Shown here: positions 1-13,761 of the stretch, piece after piece | Position numbering within the stretch: the first letter of the stretch is position 1 | How the letters are laid out: every line of letters starts with the position of its first letter | Source of the DNA: Maylandia zebra | Lineage: Eukaryota > Chordata > Actinopteri > Cichliformes > Cichlidae | Direction: 5' to 3' | Length of the DNA: 64,000 nucleotides | Assembly: GCF_041146795.1 (NCBI RefSeq) | Contig: NC_135170.1 | Coordinates: 35,710,659-35,774,658 of the forward strand | The notes under the pieces: generated by a model | Told to the model about the DNA's origin: nothing | What the model saw: only the letters and a program-made list of their open reading frames with translations | Databases searched by the model: none | Made by a program: the position numbers and the translations under genes

Positions 1-3250
<3,250 letters not shown>

Positions 3251-4111
3251 AAAGTCTAAACAGTTAATAAACATTTTTATGAACCTTGTGATCAGAGGTG
3301 AAATCCACAGTCACATCATGATCCTCTGTGGATTTCTCCACGTGAAGCTCCAAGTTTTTAAACAGAGAAGCTGATAAAACTATGTTGTCAAAGAAAGAAG
3401 CAAAGTTACTGCATCCAGCCAGAAACCGTCCTACACAGACATCAGGCGGCGGTGGGCGTGTCGGGTTACCTGCGTGAGCCCGGCTCACCGTGTCAGCCTG
3501 TCTGTACGATAACGGCACCATCGACTGTTTCCTGTAGCAGCAGGTGGAGCAGGCCCAGGACTCCGCCTGCATCCTCCACGTCATGGTGGAGGATGCAAAA
3601 TTAAATCAATAATATTTTGTTGTAAACAGCTGAACGACAAAACTTTGTAATACAAAGTCAAGAGTCAAAAATCAAATTTAAAACATATTTCTGGTCATTT
3701 TGTGACATCACAGATATTTATTTCAACTTTGATAAAGATGTTTTTATAAATGTTACAAAAAAAATATAAAAACTCGTTTTGATTGTTTTGGTCAAAACAA
3801 AACATTTTTTCCACTTTTGACATTATATCAAATAAAATTTAGCATTTAGCTAATTTGATACTTTTTAAAATTCATTCTAACATATTGATCAGTTTTAATA
3901 TTTAATTCAACAATAATGTAAGTAAAGCTGCTATATTTAACACTAAAAGTATTTAATAAAATAATGACTGTAGTAGTTGATTAATATAAAATTATTTTAA
4001 TTTAAGAGTAATATACAAATATTGTTTTTATTTATCTAAACCTTCTTTATTATCGTGGATTTTAAATATTTGACACAAATATTTATCATTTTTATTGTAA
4101 ATTAAAAAAAA

Positions 4112-4114
<3 letters not shown>

Positions 4115-4148
<34 letters not shown>
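4115..4148. repeat. (TA)n microsatellite
   Basis: An uninterrupted AT/TA dinucleotide run of about 34 bp in AT-rich intergenic DNA downstream of spns1. Confidence 0.95.
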
Positions 4149-4151
<3 letters not shown>

Positions 4152-4339
4152 TGATAGTTAGGATATGCTTTTGCTAGATTATTGATTGTTAAATGAATTA
4201 TGAGAACGTCGACGCACAGCTGTGATCATAAACATTTCCATTGTAAACACACACAAACAGCAGGTTCATTTTCCTTTAATAATTCAGAAAAGTTCAGAAA
4301 AATTATTCGAGGTTAACATTCAGTGAAAAGCCGTTTCCT

Positions 4340-4341
<2 letters not shown>

Positions 4342-4371
<30 letters not shown>
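4342..4371. repeat. Poly-G homopolymer, 30 bases
   Basis: Thirty consecutive G residues on the plus strand. If the spns1 3' UTR extends this far, the mRNA would read poly-C. Runs this long are often length-uncertain in assemblies. Confidence 0.9.
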
Positions 4372-4373
<2 letters not shown>

Positions 4374-4972
4374 AGTTTTCATGTGTCAGTCATGTTGGAA
4401 GGAAAATGTAATAAAAACATTTCAAAAAAATTTAAAATTACATGTTTACAGTGTCCAGGGATGGGGTCAGAGGTCAGGGGTCAGGCCTGGGGTCGGGGGC
4501 CGACGTGGGATTCAAATAGAGGCTCTTTAAAACCATGAGAGGTGAAACGGTCGAGGCGCTGAAGGAAACAGGAGAGAGTTAGTGTTCTAACTAAAACAGC
4601 TCAAACGCACTTATCAAAGTGATTAACGAAGCTTCTGCTGGAAAGACGCGAGAGCACGACGTCATCCGTCTTTCTGCCTCCGGGCTGATCACAGATCAGC
4701 TGCTGAGTGATGACAGCGGGGTCAGTAAAGTCCACGGAGCAGCTTCGGTCGAGTCTCGACGCCATACGCGCTCTGAAACGTGGCCGCCGAGCCGAGAGGC
4801 GAGCTGAAGAACACGCTGTCCTCAAGCCTTCCTGGCAGAAAAGGTTATAAAAAGTAATCAAATCTGCAAAAATAAAAAGTGTCCTGAAGCGTTTCTGCAC
4901 GGCAGAGAGTCTGCGACACCGACAGGTGAGACACAACCAGCCGCAGGTGGCGAAGAACCTCCGCCAGGTTCC

Positions 4973-5378
4973 TCAGATCAGGACGCTGGACACCGGAACC
5001 CGAGTGGAGCGCCCGCTTTTCGGCACCACGATCGGCTCATCTGTTAAAAACAAACAAACACGACAAGTGTTAGGAGTCACGGCAGAAATGATGTCACAAT
5101 TTCACCTCCAATCAGCTGCGAGCACAACACACAGGGGCGTCTCACCTGTGGGGGCGTAGTTCTCGGCTCGCTCGCGGTCTCTTTCGATGTAGACTGCGGT
5201 CCCGAGGAAGAAAGCTCCGCCCACCACAGCCACAAAGGCGCAGAGCAGCATGGAGAACTGCAGAGACCGAAACTGCCACAGGAAGGAGTCGTTCTTCCTC
5301 AGAGAGTCGGAGATCTGACACAGGAAGAGGAGGGGCCAATGTTCAAGATGGACGTCGATCATCAGTCAGCAACAACAG

Positions 5379-5422
<44 letters not shown>

Positions 5423-8400
5423 TACCACTCCTATCAGGTAGGGACTTCCTGCGTCTCCCAGCAGGTGAGACACGACGATCTGCAGAGCCTCGGCTGTGGA
5501 GCGTCGAGTGGGGACGACTACGTACTGAAACAGACGGAGAATCACTCGTCGTCTTCACTTTCTTTAATATTGTAAATTCTGCATTTTAGATTCTGCATCA
5601 GCCAATCACATTTAGCTGTAATCAAATTCATTTGGTTGCTTTCAATTATTTTTATTTTTTCATGTCACCATCACGAGCTATCTGTGAGTAATCAGGAAGT
5701 TCGCGTTCGAGTCCAACAGGAGACATCTCTCACCAGAAGAATATCCGCCACGATGGCCCAGTTCATGGACAGGAACGTCTCCCCGAAGAAAATGAAGACC
5801 TGGAGGGACGAACAGAAAAGATATCAACGAACAACCAGCAGGTGGAGCTGTTCTAAAGGTGTGTCAGCCATCTTTGTGTCGTGATTAATGCTGAAACTCA
5901 AACACTGACACCTCCCACGACCCTCTGACTGCTCAGATGGATGCATGTATGGAGGCTGGACGTTAAATGGTGACGGGTGCGTGGACGGGTGCGTGGACGG
6001 GTGCGTGGACGGGTGGCTGTGATTCTATGCAGGACTCACATATGTTGCGACAGTGCTCGCCTGGGCGAACATGATGGCGAGGTAGAGGAACGGTGCACAG
6101 AGGAGCAGACCGGCGGCACAGACCAGCGGGTCGGCTCGGGCCGTCTTCTTCCTCAGCTGTCGGCTCACCTGCACGCCGCTGGCCACACCCAGCACGCCGG
6201 TGACACAGGTGATGGCCCCAAAAATCAGACTTGAGGAGAAAAAAAACCCCCAAACCATCAGGATGCTGCATTCCTCCATCGAGGTCGAATTTAACAAGTA
6301 ACCGCCCGCCCCGCCCACCTCAGGTGTAGAGTCACGTTTACCTGTCTGAGGACTCGCAATGAGCCTCCATGCAGGGAGCCCTCTCCCCGTTGAAGACGGC
6401 CGCCCTGAAGAGGAACGTTGGCGCCCAGAGAGCCAGAGAGCCCGTCACAAACGCCACGGCCGTGAAGCCGAACGTGGACAACATGAAGCTGCGGCTGCGG
6501 AGGAGAGAGATGGAAACCAGCTGAACGTCAAAGCATTAAAACCACGGCATGGCTTTACCAAAGAGACGCCGTGACAGAACGGCGTGAGCTCGGCTGTTTT
6601 GGGGGGAGGAGAGTATTTAAGTGAATCATCGTGTGAACGTGACAGCAAAGCTCTTCCTCTGCCCTCTAACCCTTCACTGAGTCCTCATCCTCATATCCCA
6701 GTATTACAGCACTGTGACGAAACCAGAACCAAGCTGGACGCGGCCCGTCAGAGGGAGCAGAGTCCCGTTATTAAACCCAGTGAGTGGGTGAGTGTGCACA
6801 ACAGCATCTGTGTGCTTTTCCTCAGCAGCGCACACGTCAGATATCACTCTTTTGTTTCAGAGTCTCAGTATTCAGTCCGTTATGCGCCATGAAGAAATGT
6901 AACGTAGGATCGTGTTGTTCACTGGGAGTAGTCGTGGATGTTGCCCACAGGCGTCTGTTCACAGGGTCGAGATCTGATGGGAACCTAAAAGCTGCTCAGA
7001 CTTCAGGTTTATAAGCCGACCCGTCAGATTGACCCGGAGAACAGCTCCTCCGCCCTCTAACCGAAGACTTCACCCTCCTATCAGAAACGTGACTCAGCTG
7101 GCTTCCCTTGGCCTGAGCTGCCACGCTGTGTTCAGAGGGAACCGCATATTTAAAACCTGCAATTACACAATTACTCAGGCCCTCATCGCGTTTGCTCATT
7201 TTTGACCCGGTCATTTGCGCTTGGTAGTTTGAGTCGGTCATTACTGAAACGAGCTGGCTGTGTCCTTGTTTAGCCCACGAACAGCAGACCAGAACCTTCC
7301 TCTCCCATCAGGACGAGACCGCAGCTTCGCGCCGAGTCGTTGTCGAGATATTCAGAGCCTGCAGCTCACTGCAGCATGCATGCATGTTTCTGACTGATGG
7401 ATGGAGACGATGTGATCAGTGATGGAGATTCTGTCGAACGCGACTTTATATTCTGAGCCTAGAAATAAGCTGAGGCCAGAGCGTCTTCTGAGAATAGCGG
7501 TGACCTACTTCTTGCTGAGATCGCGCAGATCAGCGAGCCAGCTGGTCTGGTGCAGGCGATTCTCGGGTCGGGCCTCGACGGCTCCTCGTTTCGGCTCCTT
7601 CACCACAAACAGCAGCAGCAGCACAGCGATCAGCCCCAAACCCGGAGTCACCTGAAGGAGGAAGGACAACGCAAACGCTCATCAGCTGGGGGAAACAGCA
7701 GGAGACCACACAGCTGCAGCAGATGTTTGCCTGGCTCACCCGCAGCGCCCAGTGCCAGTCCTTCGCCCTGCTGCTGACCTGCGAGCCGACGATGTAGCCG
7801 AGACCGCTGACGGGAGGAGGAGACAAAGAGAGGTCAGCTATTCGCACTTCCTGTGTGACAATGAAAACTCCCAGGAAGTTCATTCATGCTAACCACATAA
7901 ATATTTTTATTTTTAGTCACTTTTAAAGCAAAAATTGTGGAACGATACAAACAGAACACTGAATATTTAATCATATCAATAATAATGATTAATAATAGTA
8001 AATGTAGTAACAAAGACTGCGAGGGAAGTTTAATGACATGGATTTTTCAGGTGCGATTTAATAAACACCAATAATATAAATATTTAATTATTTAATTTAG
8101 TTAGAATTTTGAGTTTTCACTTTCTGGATCATCGTTAACACGTCTGCAGCTACCTGCCGACAGGGATGGCAAAATAAAAGATGGAGAGCATGTTGGTCCT
8201 CTTGCTCTTCACGTAGAGGTCGGCGATGATGGTCGGGGCGATGGTGGAGTAGCTGGCCTCGCCGACGCCGACCAGGCCTCGAGTCAGCAGCAGCGCCCAG
8301 AAGTGCTGCGGCAGGAGAACACGTGCGTTTGTGGACATTCAAACCTTCACAAAAGTTTTCCTCCTGAGTTCAAACATTTCTCTCACCTCTTTGGGCGTGT

Positions 8401-10296
8401 AGGAGCTGGCGAGCGTCACCAGCGACCAGAACGTTATGCCGCCGCTCATGATGTACTTCCTGTTGTACCTGTCGCCCAAGTAACCAAACACAGGAGCCAG
8501 GAACATGTAGCTGCAGATAAAAACTGGAAGGAAGCACAAAGGTGAGAGCTGGAGTCAGGAAGTGAAACACCTGAAAACGTGACCAAAGAGCACCTGTGGT
8601 CATGTGACTGCAGTCAGTATTTACCAGTAACTGTGAGACAGAAAAACCCTGTCCCACAGCACAGGTGCACTCGAGAAGGTTTGTATTTAGGTTCGTTTAT
8701 GGTTCCAACATGAAGACCACTTCTACCAACGTGCCAGACATGTGTCGCTCGCCAACTCTCTGAAGTGAACGACGCGAGCGGGTTTTTTTTTTTTTCTCTC
8801 TCTCTCACTTTTTTCTGCACGCGAGCCTTGTGCTTTGCGCTGGGCAGAGGGGGGCGGGGCGGTAGTTACACTCGCAGTAGCACAGGAACAGAGCGGGAGG
8901 GAGAGAGAGAGCAGGGACAACAAGGTCACATTAGAAAGGTATAGTAATCATCCACAACTATTTTCAGCTGTGGATGATAAAGGATTCAGAAAGTTTATTC
9001 ATGCAGGTCCATATGACAGAGAATATGCATGTTCTTTTTGTTTTCATATTTTAATTTATATTTAATTGTGTTGTGGTTTGCAGTGTTTTGTGTTGTTTCA
9101 CTTTAAATTTGTAAAAGGAAAAAGCTGAAATTTTAAATAGTTGGTTTTTGTATTATATGATTTATTTATTACATTTTATGTGGAGTGAATAAATAAAAGT
9201 ATAATTACGGTGGCCCCTACAAAACGTACAAAACACAACAGCAGTGCTCCAGGATGCTAGGGGGCAGTGTTGAGCTTTTGTTACCTAGAGGCTACACAAG
9301 CCAGCAAGTACCAACGACCGGATTTGGTGTGTGGTAGTAACAGGTACATGAACAATCTTTTTTAAATTATTTGAATATATATGAGTGCCTGTGTATAAAT
9401 ACACAAACAATACACACATGCTTTCAATTGTGTCATTTAAGTGATCTAGTAGCTCTGCTTTGAAGTTCAGCTAATGCTAGAAATGTGTTTTGGAGTTTGT
9501 ACGTGTTTTGTCTCTAGGTGCCACCGCATATATTTATATATAAACATATATAAATAAAACCACGTTTTTTTTTTACATTATAATTCCTTTTGTGCATAAT
9601 TTTATATTGTTGTTGTTAATAAATTAATTAAAGCAACAAAACAACCTGAAGAGCCGGTTCTCTAAAAACAGCCGTCACTACAACGGGCACAAATTCTTTA
9701 GTCTGACGCTCAGTCAAGTAACACGTGACCATAACCATTAGCAGCTCATCGTGTTTGTCTGCAGCAACATTTGTGCTGAAAGAAAACTTTCTTTTCATGA
9801 AACATAAGTCCTGCTACATGATGAGGGGGTGGAGTTCTCCTCCTTACCTGTTTGAAGTAAGCCAGACTCTGTGTCGCTGATCCCAAAGTAGTGCTCTATG
9901 TCAGGGAGAACACCTGGTGGACAAAACAAACGTCATTTACTTCACTCATATTTCACTCACCTGCACCTCTGGCATCAGAAGCAGGTGTTACAGAAATAAC
10001 TTCCACGCATGCATTGGACCAACACGTGAATCTTCGCACGCATCGCTCACGTGAATGTGAACAAACGTCCCCGGCAGCAGCGTACCTGCCACGGTGAACC
10101 TGTCCATGTAGTTGAGCAGGTTGATGTAGCAGAGGACGAAGACGATCACCAACGCCCGGCCTCTGGACACCCCGCTGGGCGACTCCTCATCTGGCTGCTG
10201 ATTGGCCGTCGCGGTGCCCTGATCCTCCGGACCTTCCGCCTCGCTGTCAGAGGAGAAGAACGGAGCAGAGTCCGACATCGGCTCGCCTCGAGACAT
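4973..10296 (-). CDS. spns1: Spinster homolog 1, lysosomal lipid transporter (12 coding exons)
   Basis: Coding exons in transcript order: 10296-10086, 9913-9848, 8523-8387, 8305-8154, 7806-7740, 7651-7509, 6494-6342, 6229-6040, 5799-5734, 5524-5426, 5314-5146, 5040-4973. All have AG/GT borders and the phases close, giving 506 residues (human SPNS1 528). SPNS1 is a major-facilitator protein of the lysosomal membrane that exports lysophospholipids. Visible marks are an acidic N-terminus, the first helix [16 protein letters not shown] (about 56-71), MFS motif [12 protein letters not shown] (about 105-116), [13 protein letters not shown] in exon 4, and the conserved tail [13 protein letters not shown]. 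The start is MSRGEP at 10296 in a GC-rich context (GCGGCGGCC before ATG). A second in-frame Met at residue 7 aligns better with the human start and may also be used. A hAT element lies in the intron between coding exons 2 and 3. nfatc2ip lies upstream on the same strand, as in human. Confidence 0.97.
5381..5419. repeat. (TG)19 microsatellite at the spns1 exon 10 donor
   Basis: Nineteen TG units on the plus strand, hence (CA)n in the spns1 transcript. It begins at intron position +7 after the exon 10 donor (GTACGT) and makes up about a third of that 111-bp intron. Confidence 0.95.
5973..6015. repeat. 12-bp tandem repeat in a spns1 intron
   Basis: About three and a half copies of GGGTGCGTGGAC in tandem, within the intron between spns1 coding exons 8 and 9. 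Confidence 0.85.
8735..9680. mobile_element. Non-autonomous hAT element, copy 1 (in a spns1 intron)
   Basis: A 946-bp element flanked by CAACGTGC (8727-8734) and CAACGGGC (9681-9688), an 8-bp target duplication with one mismatch, which is diagnostic of hAT. The right end reads GTCACTA (inverse TAGTGAC), while the left end is eroded. It is nearly co-linear with the copy at 28036. The shared interior includes a run rich in T/CT, the block around 8850-9060, and a nested inverted-repeat segment at 9208-9526. No transposase reading frame is present, so it must have been mobilised in trans. It lies inside the 1.3-kb intron between spns1 coding exons 2 and 3. Confidence 0.88.
9208..9526. mobile_element. 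Nested inverted-repeat segment inside hAT copy 1
   Basis: The segment starts CGGTGGCCCCTA and ends TAGGTGCCACCG, so its ends are inverted copies of CGGTGGCCCCTAGAGACAAA with a short gap in the left one. The same segment sits at the same place in the other two hAT copies (18185-18679 and 28559-28879). It was therefore present before the family spread. It could be an older element captured by the hAT or a native subterminal structure. Confidence 0.7.
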
Positions 10297-10304
10297 GGCC
10301 GCCG

Positions 10305-12444
10305 CTGGAGAGAGATCAGATAGTTATTACTCACTGATCCGTCGCACTGACCCGCGGGGGCCACAGGGCCCCGTTCTGGGTCCTCTGCCAGACGGACGCT
10401 TCACTAAATCCTCCTTCTACCGGTGGTTCAGTCCGTTTGTTAGCAGGATCGCTCAAACAGGTGTGACTCCAAACTGATATCGAGACATCGCTCACCTGCA
10501 GCAGACAGCAGGAAGTGACAAAGTCACGCAACAGCGAGTGTGAAATGTTTGCTTTCCATGAACAGCTCGTCGAACGCGATGTTCTTCCTTCGTTGGCAGT
10601 TATACTGCTCACAGAGCAGAACTACATGGATACAGTTAATATGTGTATGAAGCCTAAAAGTGCAAACGCGTCTTCAAAGAAGGTGAAACCATGTGAAGTT
10701 TGTGTAAATGGTGGTGCTCATGTTTCCACATGCAGAGGAGGTGAACGCTGAAAAGTGGCTGGAAAATCCAGTTTATCTACTGGTGAGGTTCTTGAAACTT
10801 CCGGGTGAACACATGACGCCGTACTCGCAAACCTGCTCCGGCAGCAGAAAGCTCTGCAGGAGCTCCGAGGATGAAGGCAGGAGAAGAGGAAGAAGCGGAG
10901 AAAGGAGAAGCTGACCGAGTGAAACCGCGGCCATGTGACGCTCTACACGAGCACAATCTGCTGACACGGTGAACATCAAACGCTCTGCCGCTCTTTTCTT
11001 TTTGTTTTGACTTTATTGAATTAAAAGTGCGACTCTGAGGGGGTCCATCTCTCCCTCTGCTCAAATAAAGGCACTTGGACATCAGAGGAGTGGAACTGAA
11101 TGCTGGCTTTATGACTATGATTACATGCAAATAAACTGAAACAGTCCACCACCCTGGACTCTGTTCAGCACCAGTCGTCCATCCTTACTGCTCTTAAATG
11201 AGCTCATATTTGATTCAGGCTGATGTTTTGCTTTCATACAGAAGGAAGTGCTCCTGTTAAGTGACTCCAATAAAGATAAGACATGTCCAGGTGACCCTTT
11301 GCTCATCTTATTGATCAGTGGATGATTGGATCCTCATCAATACCAGGGTGCTGCTGTTGCTCTGCACTCGTGCACAAGTCAACAAAAGGCTATTTGAACA
11401 AGGCAGCAGCTGACGAGGTTAAAGGAGAGGAGAGCGAGCACAGCACCAAACTCCATTCAAATGTCTCACACTTTTTCTATTTTGCTAATAAACGTCATTC
11501 AGCTTCAACACGTTCTCAGGAATCTTGACATAAATTCAATATTAATGTTTAAAGTGTGTTTAAACTGTGCTCCGATCTCCATTCAACGTGTTCCCAATTA
11601 GGAACTTTACTTTTAAAAGGCTCAAAGAAGATTAAAGGTCTTAAAACTCGCTTCGTAATCATCACAGCTGTGTTTGTTCTGCCATCAAAGATAATAACAG
11701 TTAATGATATTGACCTGAAATGTGGTTTAATACCTTTTAATGCGTGCTGCGTTAAATTCGGCTCTTTTATTGCAGAGTTAGGAAATGTAGGTACAGCCAG
11801 GCAGCGCAGCAAAGCCCGAACACCAATGGTAAAATGGTAAATGGCCTGTATTTGTATAGCGCTTTACATATCCAGTCATCCACCCATTCACACACACATT
11901 CACACACAGGTGATGGCAGCTACATTGTAGCCACAGCCACCCTGGGGCGCACTGACAGAGGCGAGGCTGCCGGACACTGGCGCCACCGGGCCCTCTGACC
12001 ACCACCAGTAGGCAACGGGTGAAGTGTCTTGCCCAAGGACACAACGACCGAGACTGTCCGAGCCGGGGCTCGAACCGGCAACCTTCCGATTACAAGGCGA
12101 ACTCCCAACTCTTGAACCACGATCGCCCAAAGAACATGCAAAAAAACCCTTTTATGTTACTTTTTTATCAGCTGAGATTTTTCAGAGCACATTTTAAACC
12201 TCTGCTGATAAATTCGGTTAACATTTGATTACATTTTTAAACGCGTTTTGTTTTAGCGGAGATTAAATGATAAGTTCTTGAAGGCTTCTTTAAGTAAATC
12301 ACCGAGCGGTCAGCGCTGATAAACGAGTCAGGAGCAGTAAAATCTAATTATCTCCGATAAGGAAAAATCAAAGCCACCCTAAATTCACTGTTTTTTAAAT
12401 GGACCTCTGCAGAGCAGGTCTGTGGGCCCGCTGTTGTTGTTTAC
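10305..12444 (-). other. spns1 first intron (inferred)
   Basis: The stretch lies between the acceptor CTCTCCAG at 10311-10305, eight bases before the spns1 ATG, and a good donor CAG/GTAAAC at 12445-12440. Apart from a SINE at 11826-12130, I see no coding segment or conserved motif in it. Confidence 0.6.
11826..12130 (-). mobile_element. tRNA-derived SINE, head type 1
   Basis: On the minus strand the head carries a pol III B box (GGTTCGAGCCC, near 12065) and an A-box-like TGGTTCAAGAGTTGG (near 12110). A body follows that is identical over about 100 bp to the SINE at 32121-32443, and then a tail ending CCATTTACCATTT. It is a SINE and not a tRNA gene, because the head lacks a paired acceptor stem and continues into the body. 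It lies within the spns1 first intron. No clear target duplication was seen. Confidence 0.8.
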
Positions 12445-12700
12445 CTGTGAGGATGAGTCAGGCTGGCGCTTCTTCTTCTTTGCTCCAAATCTTCACTTCC
12501 TCTCACAAAGCTAAGAGCTCGTGACAGACTCCATCCTGACGCCGTCAAACAGAAACACGAGCCGTGCGCCGGGTTAGAGACGTTAACGCCAACGAAGCGT
12601 TTAAAGCCCGACGCTCCAGGACAGACGCTTCTTTCCCGGCGCCATGACACCTCTGACGGCCACTTCCGCTCATATGACGCCATGACCCGCTTACCGAAAT
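12445..12700 (-). promoter_or_regulatory. spns1: Probable non-coding first exon and promoter of spns1
   Basis: A donor site (CAG/GTAAAC) ends the exon at 12445 and can join the acceptor at 10306-10305 just before the ATG. The region upstream is GC-rich with CCCGGCGCC (near 12636). At 12700-12709 TTCACGTGAC matches 9 of 10 bases of the CLEAR consensus GTCACGTGAC used by TFEB on lysosomal genes. The transcription start is not fixed by sequence alone. An 87-codon open frame here is probably not translated. Confidence 0.55.
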
Positions 12701-12709
12701 TCACGTGAC

Positions 12710-13761
12710 AGAATCAATCCCGCGATCAGCCGTGATGTGAGTGGGTGGAGAAGCTGATAGTGGTTCAGTAACGTTCCGTGGATTTATCTCCAACCGTGAA
12801 GTGACGCAGAGTGGGTCCCCCTCCACCCACTGATAGAAACACTATTTTTTTAACAGTAAAACTGGGCGGAGGCTGCTTATGTCCGCTTTCATGTTTTAAA
12901 TCAGGATTTGTTTTTGGTAACTTTATTTCTCATAAAACCGAAATAAAAACAAACATTTCTTAAATAGTGAATTTAAATAATAATAATAATAAAATTGAAC
13001 TTTTTTTGTTGGCAAAACTTCCCTTTAAAAAAATTACTTTTAATAATGAAATGGTGACTTTAATGCAGACATAAAAAAGCTTTTGCTAAACTTGGCTTTT
13101 CGTTCTCTTTTGTGAAAGAAAATAAAGAAATTCTCATAAATTGGTCATTTTCTGACACACCTTTTACTTTAAAGGGTGAACCGCAGCAACATGCTAGCAA
13201 CTGAAGCAATCGCGAGGTTTTTGCCGACCAGTTGGGGGATACACTTTTTTCCTTAGTGACCGGTGGTTGCCACGGTGCCAGCGACTGTAGGGCAGTGAGT
13301 CTGTGACCGGATTTGTTTGTTCCTACACGGTCACCGACATCATCACGTCCAAAAAAGCCAACAGGTCATTTCCTTCACATTTCATCAAACACTGTAAACG
13401 TCACCTTTCAGGACCAACTGTGTCCATCTTTTATTTACAGTACTCTTCCACATTCACATTGAGCCTCCAGGGCGGCCATGTTCTTGCCCTTTACAGGTGG
13501 AGGTTTTTCATCATGACCTCACTCATGCAAATAATGTGAGGTCAGCTTGTTTTGCTTTTATTTGATTTTCATAAAAATAATACTCACAAACAAAAACAGG
13601 AAGTGGCTTCAGTGTGGACACAGAAAGGTTAAAGACCTGATTGGTGCGCTTGAATTTTGCTGTCATTTTGTCCGTGTCCCATCGTCAGCACCTGACAATA
13701 AAGTGACCTCTGAAATGATCGCAGTGACGCTTAAATAAACCGTAGAGCTGAAGTGGGCGAC
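12710..13761. other. spns1-nfatc2ip intergenic region
   Basis: About 1 kb of AT-rich DNA without recognisable coding sequence. A minus-strand AATAAA at 13562-13557 lies about 200 bp beyond the nfatc2ip stop and is its likely polyadenylation signal. The rest, toward 12710, is upstream flank of spns1. Confidence 0.55.

Larger units (their letters stand above)
3251..4972. other. Intergenic / probable spns1 3' UTR side, AT-rich
   Basis: No coding region is recognised. The stretch is strongly AT-rich from about 3600 to 4300 and holds a (TA)n run at 4115-4148 and a 30-base poly-G run at 4342-4371. The part next to 4972 must include the spns1 3' UTR (minus strand). A minus-strand ATTAAA (plus-strand TTTAAT) near 4274 could be its polyadenylation signal, which is an inference. 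Confidence 0.5.

Noticed and set aside
8835-9065. Frame shared by hAT copies 1 and 3 (about 76-110 codons) as a possible transposase
   Set aside because: It lacks the hAT catalytic or dimerisation motifs, and copy 2 does not preserve it.
12045-12130. tRNA gene (A and B boxes on the minus strand), likewise near 32370-32443
   Set aside because: The heads lack a closed acceptor stem and run into a shared repetitive body; one is flanked by target duplications. They are SINE heads.
12441-12704. 87-codon minus-strand frame before spns1
   Set aside because: It overlaps the inferred promoter/5' UTR exon, has no recognisable domain and is interrupted by the splice donor.
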